A stretch of DNA of 5,989 nt from Clostridia bacterium DTU080 (lineage in GTDB: Bacteria > Bacillota > Limnochordia > DTU080): contig LFTP01000220.1 in assembly GCA_001513395.1 (NCBI GenBank), positions 1 to 5,989 of the forward strand, in the 5' to 3' direction. The translations under genes were made by a program, and so were the position numbers. The notes under the pieces were generated by a model, which ran no database searches, had not been told where the DNA came from, and was given only the letters and a program-made list of their open reading frames with translations. Of this stretch, positions 1 to 5,989 are shown piece by piece. The stretch's first letter is position 1, and each line of letters begins with the position of its first letter.

Positions 1-19
1 AGATGTGTATAAGAGACAG
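1..19 (+). other. Tn5/Nextera mosaic-end adapter remnant (left)
   Basis: The first 19 bases read AGATGTGTATAAGAGACAG, which is exactly the transposase mosaic end used in Nextera tagmentation libraries. The exact reverse complement closes the window. This is synthetic library sequence, not part of the organism. Its internal ATG at 3-5 opens an artificial start that happens to be in frame with the first gene and adds six false residues (MCIRDR). The last of these codons is adapter plus one native base. Confidence 0.97.
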
Positions 20-20
20 G

Positions 21-2804
21 GTAGTCACCGATCATGAGACCATGTGGCGGGACGGTGAAGAAAGCTTCACCTTCCGCACCAAAGCGGCGCCCGGTAAAGG
101 CGGCGATGAGGGGGCGAGAGCCTACGCCCGCTTCATGCAGGATGAATTGGGCTACGTCTACGGTCCCTACAACAACTTCACGGATTTTGCTCCGGTCAAC
201 GAGTTTTGGCATATCGACATGGTCAGCCGCGAGGCGGACAACCAGCTCCAACATGCATGGCGGCGCTGCTATGCTCCCAAGCCGGCTCGGGCCGTCGAGT
301 TTAACGAACTGCTTGCTCCGCAGATTCAAGAGAAGTTCGGTTTCTCCACGGCCTACTGCGACGTGCATACCGCCGTCTCACCCTGGGCCCGGGTTGACTA
401 TGACTACCGTGTCCCGGGTGCGGGCACTTTCGCCGCTGTCTATTATGCCTACGGGGAGATCATGCTGACGCAGAAAAAAGCCTGGAACGGTCCGGTGTAC
501 TCCGAGGGGAACATGCACTGGATGTACACGGGTTTGACGGACGGCAACTACGCCCAGGATCGCGGTTATGATCTGCCCACCGAACCGTGGCTGGTCGATT
601 TTGACCTGCGCAAGATGCATCCTTTGGCCGCCGGCAACTTCGGCATGGGAAATATCTCCATGTTTTACGGTCAAGACTACAGCCTGGGCGGCACGCGCGA
701 AGAGATCGATGCCTCAATCGACCGCTTTCTTGCTGCCACCGTTGCTTTTGGACATCCGGGTTATCTGGTGGGCGACGGGGGCTTCCAAAACACCTTGCGC
801 AGCTACTACATGCTCCAGCAGCTTCAGTCGCGTTATTGCCTGGCCGAGGCCGAAGAGATCCTCTACGCTGACGCTGAGGGCAGACTGCACGATGTGAGCA
901 GTGCGGTCGCCTCGGGTGTCTATCGCCGGTCGCAGATCGTCACTCGCTACAGTGACGGCACGGTCACGGCCGTCAACGGCAGTCTGACCGAGCGGATGCA
1001 GGTGGAGGCTTTCGGACGTCTGTTAGATCTGCCGCCCAACGGTTATGTCGGTTGGACTGCCGACGGGCAGGTGGAGGTTGTCAGTGATGATGCGGCCGGT
1101 CACCGGACCGACTACGCCGTCAGTCCGGCCTACATTTACATGGACGCTCGGGGCATCTTTACCCGGTTCGAAAAGGCCGCGGGCGACGGGCTTTGTATCT
1201 GTCGCAAGAGCGGACCCGACGAATGGGAGATCATTCCCTACGAGGGAGCCATATGCGGCTTTGCCATCAACGGTGAAAGCGCCATAGCCCTTGACTTCAA
1301 CGGCTGGGAACTCGGTCCGGCGGAGCTGCGTCACTCCAGAGGCCTGACCTGGGTGATGCCTGTAGAGGGCGCTTTCAGCTATCTGGTGAAGGAGGCGGCG
1401 GCACCGCAGGTCGTTCTCAGCTGCGAGCGTGACCAAGTGATAGCCGGAGAGCGGATCACAGTGCGCGGCGGGCAACTGCATGAGATAACCATCCCGGCTG
1501 ATGCCAAACCTGGAGAGCAGGTATGGTTCCGACTAGAAGACCGCTGGATCGATTTCATCGTGGTCTCTTTGGCCGAAGTGGAACCGAGTCTGGAAGGCAG
1601 TACGCTGCATCTCACACTGCGAAGCAACATGGCCGCTTCCACTGCGATCGAGGTCATCCTGCAGGACGTCGGGCGCCAACTGACACTGAGGCCCGGTGAA
1701 CCCGTAACGGTCAGCTTCGAGCTCGACGAACCCGAAGGCGAGGCCGTAGAACCGCTTGAAATCCGGCTGCGGGCAGGTGAATTGCAGGAGACGTTCTCCT
1801 ATACCTTAAAGACCGTACAGGCAAAACCTTTGCTGGAAGAGATGCCGGCACAATGGAGTTCCGGCATGGCCCTACGGGGCAAAGAAGAGACGAGTGACTT
1901 CGGTACCAGCCGGGGCTCGGTAGCTTTGGGATCCCGTACCTGCGGATCCGTAACCCGCAAAGGCTTTGTCATGCATCCGCCCTATGTGGGCGGTACCGGC
2001 TACGTCTTTGTGCTCTATGAGCCGATGACCATACCTGATGAGCCGGCCGTGTTCAGAGCCTGGGTGGGCAAAGGAGACGGAAGCGATCTTGGCGACGGCA
2101 TTCTCTATAAGGTGGCGGTGGTCACTGCGGACGGCAGCGAACACGTGGTTGGCACCCAGCTGGTGGCCAAGCACGAATGGCTGGAGCTGGAGGGAGATCT
2201 GTCGGCTTTTGCCGGACAGACCGTGCGCCTCAAATTGATAGCTGACGTGGGCCAGGCCAACAACTCCGTCGGCGACTGGGCCTGTATCGCCGAGCCGCGC
2301 CTTGAAGGACGGGATACGGCCTATTTGCGGACTCTGGATCCGAGCGGGTATCGCTATGAGATGGGCCCCTTCCCCTTGAGCGGATTGACGGTTGACGATC
2401 TGCGCTCAGCCAAGAGAGGTTGGCTGTTCTATGACGGCATCGGTCTTTCGGGTACGGGAGAGGCCTACGGTTCCTTCGCCGTTCTCAACGGCATTGAACT
2501 GGGTAACATGTCCCCGGCCGGAGGCAGTGAGAGCCAAAACATCTGGGATTTCACCGCTGTTTCTTTGACCAAAGAGGCCATCGCCACATTGGGTTTCCGC
2601 AACGTCTTCGAGATCCGCAATCCCAAGCGCGACTGGTTCAAGGTCCGCCGCTTCTGGATCAGGCTGGATCTGGCAGACGGCCGAGCGGTCTCTTCGCTCA
2701 TATCACCCGATGTGTACTCACAACCGCCTCAGTGGCCGTATGCCGAGGGGATCGGCGTGCCGTTCACGGAGAACATCACGCTCGAGATCTGGTTCGCGAA
2801 GTAA
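21..2804 (+). CDS. Partial large multidomain protein, putative glycoside hydrolase with C-terminal beta-sandwich modules
   Basis: The gene is 5'-truncated: 927 native residues remain, counted from V1 at 21-23, and the true start and any signal peptide are lost. The stop is TAA. Residues 1 to about 265 look like the later part of a (beta/alpha)-barrel hydrolase. A strand-like segment ends in YCDVH with D114, followed by PWARVDYD. About 48 residues later comes GPVYSEGNMHW with E162, then the GLTDG motif with D174 and the FGHPGYL motif at 243-249. An Asp on one strand end and a Glu on a later one is the layout of retaining hydrolases and recalls GH101/DUF5696-like proteins, but I could not confirm a family. 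About 285-455 is beta-rich, and 462-600 looks Ig-like. About 610-760 resembles a jelly-roll or NPCBM-like carbohydrate-binding module, and 765-927 a further beta domain. Two sugar-type binding proteins follow after 168 bp, which supports a role in glycan breakdown. The catalytic assignments are inference. Confidence 0.6.
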   Translation, partial: VVTDHETMWRDGEESFTFRTKAAPGKGGDEGARAYARFMQDELGYVYGPYNNFTDFAPVNEFWHIDMVSREADNQLQHAWRRCYAPKPARAVEFNELLAPQIQEKFGFSTAYCDVHTAVSPWARVDYDYRVPGAGTFAAVYYAYGEIMLTQKKAWNGPVYSEGNMHWMYTGLTDGNYAQDRGYDLPTEPWLVDFDLRKMHPLAAGNFGMGNISMFYGQDYSLGGTREEIDASIDRFLAATVAFGHPGYLVGDGGFQNTLRSYYMLQQLQSRYCLAEAEEILYADAEGRLHDVSSAVASGVYRRSQIVTRYSDGTVTAVNGSLTERMQVEAFGRLLDLPPNGYVGWTADGQVEVVSDDAAGHRTDYAVSPAYIYMDARGIFTRFEKAAGDGLCICRKSGPDEWEIIPYEGAICGFAINGESAIALDFNGWELGPAELRHSRGLTWVMPVEGAFSYLVKEAAAPQVVLSCERDQVIAGERITVRGGQLHEITIPADAKPGEQVWFRLEDRWIDFIVVSLAEVEPSLEGSTLHLTLRSNMAASTAIEVILQDVGRQLTLRPGEPVTVSFELDEPEGEAVEPLEIRLRAGELQETFSYTLKTVQAKPLLEEMPAQWSSGMALRGKEETSDFGTSRGSVALGSRTCGSVTRKGFVMHPPYVGGTGYVFVLYEPMTIPDEPAVFRAWVGKGDGSDLGDGILYKVAVVTADGSEHVVGTQLVAKHEWLELEGDLSAFAGQTVRLKLIADVGQANNSVGDWACIAEPRLEGRDTAYLRTLDPSGYRYEMGPFPLSGLTVDDLRSAKRGWLFYDGIGLSGTGEAYGSFAVLNGIELGNMSPAGGSESQNIWDFTAVSLTKEAIATLGFRNVFEIRNPKRDWFKVRRFWIRLDLADGRAVSSLISPDVYSQPPQWPYAEGIGVPFTENITLEIWFAK

Positions 2805-2839
2805 TTGATTCGGCAAGTCATGCACTCGTGAAGGAAGAA

Positions 2840-2875
2840 ACCGAGCTTCGAAGCGTGCCGTCTTCGGAGCTCGGT
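2840..2875. repeat. Inverted repeat/hairpin, copy 1, upstream of the first binding-protein gene
   Basis: The left arm 2840-2853 and right arm 2862-2875 form a 14-bp stem with a single G-U wobble, around an 8-nt loop (2854-2861). The stem core CCGAGCTTCGAAG recurs almost exactly in the hairpin at 4483-4525. It begins 36 bp after the stop of the upstream gene, so it could act as a transcription terminator. However, no T-run follows it (ATCGTTCATGG), so it is not a classic intrinsic terminator. It ends 97 bp before the downstream start codon. Operator, attenuator or mRNA-processing element are alternatives. Confidence 0.75.
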
Positions 2876-2959
2876 ATCGTTCATGGCAAACGGCGGCCCA
2901 GACGGCGTTTTCATACAGGATCGGTCAAATCGAGGCGGAAATCTGGTTTACCATCAAAA

Positions 2960-2965
2960 GGGAGG
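2960..2965 (+). promoter_or_regulatory. Ribosome binding site that decides the start at 2973
   Basis: GGGAGG lies 7 nt before the ATG at 2973. The in-frame ATG at 2967 is only 1 nt from it, and the in-frame ATG at 2883 has no comparable site. This places the start at 2973 and gives a clean signal peptide. Confidence 0.85.
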
Positions 2966-2972
2966 AATGATA

Positions 2973-4295
2973 ATGCGAAGGCGATCACTGATGATTCTGC
3001 CGCTTGCTGTTTTGACTTCATTGTCTGTCTTGATCCTGTTTTCGATCTCGGTCTTCGGGCAAGAAAAGGAAGTGGAATTGCGTGTTCTCACCTATCTCAC
3101 CGGATGGTTCAACTCCAACTCCTACGTGGAAAAAAACATACCCCTATTTGAGGCCGCCCATCCCGGGGTAAAGGTCGACTACCAGATCAACGCTTCGGGC
3201 CAAACGCTGGCCGAATTGATCGTCGTGGAGGCTGCCGGAGGCGTTTCGAGTGATGTCTTGTTTCTCGGTGACATCATCGACAATATCTGGCGCAACATCG
3301 TTAGCCAGCCCTCTTTGGTCATGGATCTGCAGCCGTTCTTGGAACGGGATAAAGATCTGGACCGCCGGGATTTCTTTCCCAACCTGCTGCAGGCGTTCAC
3401 CCACAACGGTCGGCTCATCGGTATGCCCATGTCGACCTTTACGAGCTCGACTTTTATCAATAAGACGCTCTTTGAGGAGTTCGGACTGGCCCAGCCGACG
3501 GCCGGATGGGACTGGAACGGCTTGCGGGAGATATCCCGGAAGCTTACTCAAGATAAGAACAATGACGGAGTACCCGAGACATGGGGATTTGCGGCCGACG
3601 GCTACACACTCCAGTATCAGGGAGCGACGGTGTTTTTGTGGGCCAACGGCGCCGATATAGTCACGTCGGACCACTCGCGGGCAGCTCTTCTTGAGCCTCA
3701 AGCTGTGGAGGCTTTGGAGTACTTCTACGATCTGCACTTTGTGGATCGGGTCGCGGTTCCGCCGGGAGCGGGGGCTCAGTGGACGTTGTTCAGACAGGGC
3801 CATGTAGGGATCTGGGAAAGCAAGAGTTCGAACATCCCCAAAAACCGCGCTCAGTGCGCTCCGCATGTGGATTGGGATATCACCGTGCCGTTTCGCAGTC
3901 CGCGCACTGGCGCCTTCGCTCCGTTAATCGCCAGCAACATCGCTTCGATCAGTGCCACATCAAAGCATCCTGAGTTGGCCTGGGAGTTTATCAAGTTTCT
4001 GTTCCTGAGCGATCGGGCGCAACAAGCGATGGCCGCCGACGAGGGCATGTTGCCGATCCGGATCAGCTTTGCCAGGCACTTTACACGCGTTTTCCAAGGT
4101 CCTCCGGCCAATGTCGCTCCGCTCATCGACGCGGTGGCCATCGGACGAACTCCGGTTTGGTTCCAGGATTCGCAAGTCCAGAAGGATGTCTATGACATCA
4201 TCGGCGTTGAATGGGATAAGGTCATCAAGCAACAGCAGTCGGTCAGGGTCTTTGCCGAAAAGGTGACACCGCTCATCAATGCCAGGTTGCAGTGA
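2973..4295 (+). CDS. Extracellular solute-binding protein, sugar ABC transporter type (paralogue A)
   Basis: This is a 440-residue periplasmic or secreted binding protein of the SBP_bac_1 (MalE/UgpB-like) class, expected to deliver a sugar or oligosaccharide to an ABC permease. The N-terminus has a positive MRRR, a hydrophobic core at about 6-28 and a probable signal peptidase I site after VFG (residue 29). There is no lipobox Cys, so it is not a lipoprotein. Family hallmarks are the GRLIGMPM segment (146-153), FINKTLFEEFGL (161-172), a Ca-loop-like DKNNDGVPETWGF (194-206), LFRQGHVGIW (272-281) and HPELAWEFIKFL (332-343). The length is normal for the family. The gene has its own strong ribosome binding site and follows a putative glycan hydrolase. 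It aligns without gaps with the next gene: about 78% identity overall and about 81% in the mature part, by hand count. The ligand is unknown. No cognate permease or ATPase is visible. Confidence 0.93.
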   Translation: MRRRSLMILPLAVLTSLSVLILFSISVFGQEKEVELRVLTYLTGWFNSNSYVEKNIPLFEAAHPGVKVDYQINASGQTLAELIVVEAAGGVSSDVLFLGDIIDNIWRNIVSQPSLVMDLQPFLERDKDLDRRDFFPNLLQAFTHNGRLIGMPMSTFTSSTFINKTLFEEFGLAQPTAGWDWNGLREISRKLTQDKNNDGVPETWGFAADGYTLQYQGATVFLWANGADIVTSDHSRAALLEPQAVEALEYFYDLHFVDRVAVPPGAGAQWTLFRQGHVGIWESKSSNIPKNRAQCAPHVDWDITVPFRSPRTGAFAPLIASNIASISATSKHPELAWEFIKFLFLSDRAQQAMAADEGMLPIRISFARHFTRVFQGPPANVAPLIDAVAIGRTPVWFQDSQVQKDVYDIIGVEWDKVIKQQQSVRVFAEKVTPLINARLQ

Positions 4296-4359
4296 CGCAT
4301 CGCCGACGCCAGACTCTATTTGACGCAACGAATTGTGACGTCGTGATAGAAAAAGAGCG

Positions 4360-4372
4360 CTCGCCCGGCGAG
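4360..4372. repeat. 13-nt odd palindrome
   Basis: CTCGCC and GGCGAG flank a single C. As RNA the loop is too tight for this exact stem, so it makes more sense as a DNA half-site pair or as part of a larger fold. The alternative stem GCCCG (4363-4367) with CGGGC (4375-4379) and a 7-nt loop overlaps it. In GC-rich DNA such short palindromes can occur by chance. Confidence 0.35.
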
Positions 4373-4397
4373 ATCGGGCATCATGGTGGGAATTGAT

Positions 4398-4410
4398 CCG
4401 GTCCGACCGG
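4398..4410. repeat. 13-nt odd palindrome
   Basis: CCGGTC and GACCGG flank a single C. The 6+1+6 geometry with a central C is the same as at 4360-4372, although the arm sequences differ. It could be a protein-binding site, but it may be coincidence. Confidence 0.35.
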
Positions 4411-4482
4411 GCGCTTCCTCACGGAATGATCAACGCTGCTATCGGATTTGCCGAGCGGCCGTTGAAGGAAAGCCTATAGGTA

Positions 4483-4525
4483 ACAATCCGAGCTCCGAAG
4501 GCTGTCCTTTCGGAGCTCGGATTGT
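4483..4525. repeat. Inverted repeat/hairpin, copy 2, upstream of the second binding-protein gene
   Basis: The arms 4483-4501 and 4507-4525 form a 19-bp stem with one G-U pair and a 5-nt loop CTGTC, so it is stronger than copy 1. The core CCGAGCTCCGAAG and its complement match copy 1 except for one position, where a G-C pair replaces the G-U wobble. The pair just outside the core is T-A here and A-T in copy 1, a compensatory change. It lies 187 bp after the upstream stop and ends 88 bp before the GTG start of the next gene. There is no T-run after it. Its position is kept relative to the downstream gene and not the upstream one, which favours a role in control of that gene. Confidence 0.8.
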
Positions 4526-4553
4526 GAATGCACTTCTTCTCGGGCGATGATTG

Positions 4554-4583
4554 GCGACAGGAGCCGTCAAGTCGTAGTAGAAT
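4554..4583 (+). promoter_or_regulatory. Possible sigma-70-type promoter
   Basis: TAGAAT at 4578-4583 matches five of six -10 bases. GCGACA at 4554-4559 matches four of six -35 bases, with an 18-nt spacer. A transcript starting near 4590 would have a short leader containing the ribosome binding site, and hairpin copy 2 would then lie upstream of the promoter as DNA. The match is modest and the organism's sigma consensus is unknown. Confidence 0.25.
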
Positions 4584-4598
4584 TAGGTCTATCGGCGG

Positions 4599-4605
4599 AA
4601 GGAGG
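4599..4605 (+). promoter_or_regulatory. Ribosome binding site that decides a GTG start at 4614
   Basis: AAGGAGG is a perfect Shine-Dalgarno site. The ATG at 4608 is only 2 nt away, too close for normal initiation, while the GTG at 4614 is 8 nt away. The same arrangement, with a too-close ATG followed by the real start 6 nt later, occurs in paralogue A. Confidence 0.8.
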
Positions 4606-4613
4606 AAATGGAA

Positions 4614-5936
4614 GTGAAAAAAGAATCAGTGGTCAAATGGCCGTCGGTTTTTCTGGTTTCCATAGTTGCTTTGATACTGTTTACGTCCTCGGTCGTGGCA
4701 CAGGAAAAAGAGGTGGAGCTGCGCGTCCTTACGTATCTTGGCGGATGGTTTAATTCTAATTCTTATATTGAAAGAAACATCCCTTTGTTTGAGGAGGCTC
4801 ATCCCGGAGTAAAGGTCAGCTACCAGATTAACCCTTCCGGTTCTGCGCTCGTCCAATTGATCGTCGTGGAGGCCGCCGGAGGCGTCTCAAGCGATGTTTT
4901 GTTTGTCGGCGACGTCATCGACAACGCCGTTCGCAATGTCTTGAGTCAGCCTGCGTTGGTCATGGATCTTAGGCCCTTCTTGGAGCGGGATCCGAACCTG
5001 GATACACGGGATTTCTTTCCCAACTTGCTGCAGGCCTTCACGCACAACAACAGGCTCGTCGGCATGCCGATGTCAACGTTTGTCGGCTCCGTCTTTGTCA
5101 ATAAGACGATCTTTAACGAAGCCGGCTTGCCGCTGCCGACTGACGGATGGGACTGGAACGACTTGCGGGAGATGTCCAGGAAGCTCACCCAAGACAAGGA
5201 TCGCGACGGCAACCCCGAGACGTGGGGATTTGCGGCCGATGGCTATACTCTCCAACACCAGGGCGCAACGCCGTTTCTCTGGTCGAACGGCGGCGACATA
5301 GTCACTCCGGATCACTCGCGGGCAGCGCTTCTTGAGCCTCAGGCTTTGGAGGCCTTGGAGTTCTTCTATGATCTGCACTTCGTGGATCGGGTGGCCGTAC
5401 CGCCGGACGCGGGGGCTCAGTGGACCTTGTTCAGACAGGGCCATGTAGGGATCTGGGACAGCAAAAGCTCGAACATCCCCAAGAATCGGGCCCAAGCGTT
5501 GCCTCACGTGGATTGGGATGTCATCGTGCCGTTTCACAGCCCCCGTACCGGCGTCTATGTTCCGTTGATCGCCAGCAACGCCGCTGCGATCAGTGCCACA
5601 TCCAAGCATCCTGAGCTGGCCTGGGAGTTTATCAAGTTTATGGTTCTGAGCGATCGGGCACAACAGTTGATAGCTTCCGAAGAAGGCATGCTGCCGACCA
5701 GGATCAGCTATGCCCGGCACTTCATGCGGGTCTTCCAGGGTCCCCCGGCTAATGTCGCTCCTCTCATTGATGCGGTGGCCATCGGGCGCACTCCGGTCTG
5801 GTTCAAGGATGCCCAAGTGCACAAAGAAGTCTATGACATCATCCGTGTCGAGTGGGATCAGGTCATCAGGCAATTGCAGTCAGTCAAGGCCTTTGCCGAG
5901 AAGGTGACACCGCTCATTAACGCCAAGTTGCGGTAA
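4614..5936 (+). CDS. Extracellular solute-binding protein, sugar ABC transporter type (paralogue B)
   Basis: This is the second binding protein of the SBP_bac_1 class. Starting at the GTG gives 440 residues, exactly the length of paralogue A, with no alignment gap anywhere; the ATG at 4608 would add two residues. The signal peptide is MKKESVVKWP followed by a hydrophobic core, with probable cleavage after VVA (residue 29), and there is no lipobox Cys. The signal peptide has diverged far more (about 12 of 30 residues identical) than the mature part. The family segments seen in A are present: GRLIGMPM appears as NRLVGMPM, the Ca-loop-like DKDRDGNPETWGF is at 194-206, LFRQGHVGIW is unchanged, and AWEFIKFM is at 336-343. 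Changes cluster at sites that may shape the ligand pocket, for example IW to AV at 105-106 and FG to AG at 170-171. It may have a related but distinct ligand, or be an alternative receptor for the same permease. Only 34 bp of native sequence follow the stop. Confidence 0.93.
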   Translation: MKKESVVKWPSVFLVSIVALILFTSSVVAQEKEVELRVLTYLGGWFNSNSYIERNIPLFEEAHPGVKVSYQINPSGSALVQLIVVEAAGGVSSDVLFVGDVIDNAVRNVLSQPALVMDLRPFLERDPNLDTRDFFPNLLQAFTHNNRLVGMPMSTFVGSVFVNKTIFNEAGLPLPTDGWDWNDLREMSRKLTQDKDRDGNPETWGFAADGYTLQHQGATPFLWSNGGDIVTPDHSRAALLEPQALEALEFFYDLHFVDRVAVPPDAGAQWTLFRQGHVGIWDSKSSNIPKNRAQALPHVDWDVIVPFHSPRTGVYVPLIASNAAAISATSKHPELAWEFIKFMVLSDRAQQLIASEEGMLPTRISYARHFMRVFQGPPANVAPLIDAVAIGRTPVWFKDAQVHKEVYDIIRVEWDQVIRQLQSVKAFAEKVTPLINAKLR

Positions 5937-5958
5937 CCGATCGCAGTGACACGGTTAC
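5933..5958 (+). terminator. Weak hairpin overlapping the stop codon of paralogue B
   Basis: GTAACCG (5933-5939) can pair with CGGTTAC (5952-5958), giving a 7-bp stem and a 12-nt loop. It overlaps the TAA stop and has no T-run in the short native sequence that follows. It may be part of a terminator or may be chance. Confidence 0.2.
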
Positions 5959-5970
5959 GCCGGCCCTGCC

Positions 5971-5989
5971 CTGTCTCTTATACACATCT
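5971..5989 (-). other. Tn5/Nextera mosaic-end adapter remnant (right)
   Basis: CTGTCTCTTATACACATCT is the exact reverse complement of the first 19 bases and is the standard Nextera adapter trimming sequence. Native sequence ends at 5970. Confidence 0.97.

Larger units (their letters stand above)
4296..4613. other. 318-bp intergenic region with several palindromes
   Basis: No convincing gene lies here. The left part holds the 8-bp palindrome GAGCGCTC (4355-4362), two 13-nt odd palindromes CTCGCCCGGCGAG (4360-4372) and CCGGTCCGACCGG (4398-4410), and a possible long-range stem pairing GCCCGG (4363-4368) with CCGGGC (4407-4412). The middle part holds hairpin copy 2 (4483-4525). The right part holds a possible promoter and the ribosome binding site. 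It is nearly twice as long as the gap before paralogue A, and apart from the hairpin the two gaps show no obvious similarity. A TTGACG at 4320-4325 resembles a -35 box but has no good -10 partner. Confidence 0.6.

Noticed and set aside
3..20. ATG start of the first gene with N-terminus MCIRDR
   Set aside because: These codons are adapter sequence (plus one native base); the native reading frame is open at the left edge, so the gene is truncated.
2840..2875. Simple intrinsic terminator of the first gene
   Set aside because: Termination remains possible, but there is no T-run, and the related stem at a fixed distance before paralogue B argues against reading it only as a terminator.
2883..2972. 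Upstream ATG start adding 30 residues to paralogue A
   Set aside because: It has no good ribosome binding site, it would bury the signal peptide, and the extension has no counterpart in paralogue B.
3144..3866. Antisense open frame of 240 residues inside paralogue A, with a similar 266-residue one at 5073-5873 inside paralogue B
   Set aside because: They resemble each other only because they mirror two related genes. Their translations look like no known protein, and the sense strand shows clear family motifs and protein-level constraint.
4343..4396. Small frame GTG-ATA-GAA and onward, 17 codons
   Set aside because: There is no ribosome binding site and it overlaps palindromic sequence; nothing supports translation.
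4426..4479. Small frame MINAAIGFAERPLKESL, 17 codons, just before hairpin copy 2
   Set aside because: A leader-peptide-plus-attenuator idea was considered, but there is only a weak CGGA upstream, no run of regulatory codons, and no equivalent before paralogue A.
3061..5936. Collapsed or duplicated assembly artefact creating two copies of one gene
   Set aside because: The copies differ at about 22% of residues and at many silent sites, and they have different flanks, so they are genuine paralogues.
1..5989. Perfect terminal inverted repeats suggesting a transposon or integrated element
   Set aside because: The 19-mers are exactly the Nextera mosaic end, and no transposase gene lies between them.

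Overview
The window is an assembled contig of bacterial, probably metagenomic, DNA. Both ends carry the 19-bp Tn5/Nextera mosaic-end sequence (1-19 and, inverted, 5971-5989). These are library adapter remnants, so the native DNA is 20-5970 and both ends are arbitrary cut points. The DNA looks moderately GC-rich, and the two complete genes have strong Shine-Dalgarno sites. Their products carry signal peptides that lack a lipobox cysteine, which fits a periplasmic binding protein of a diderm bacterium. No marker allows a phylum to be named.

Layout, all on the + strand. 21-2804 is a 5'-truncated gene for a large multidomain protein. Its N-terminal part resembles a (beta/alpha)-barrel glycoside hydrolase, and at least two beta-sandwich modules follow. 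2805-2972 is an intergenic region with a strong inverted repeat. 2973-4295 and 4614-5936 are two paralogous extracellular solute-binding proteins of the MalE/UgpB-like sugar ABC transporter class (SBP_bac_1). Each is exactly 440 residues, they align without gaps, and they are about 78% identical by hand count. 4296-4613 is a 318-bp intergenic region with several palindromes, including a second copy of the inverted repeat.

The likely theme is glycan use: an enzyme-like protein attacks a carbohydrate, and two related binding proteins capture the products for import. The permease and ATPase genes are not present and may lie beyond the right edge. The most interesting signals are the related inverted repeat placed about 90-100 bp upstream of both binding-protein genes, and the very uneven synonymous divergence between those genes. 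Some stretches have every codon changed silently and others are almost identical, which suggests patchwork gene conversion. The catalytic family of the first protein could not be fixed from sequence reading alone.
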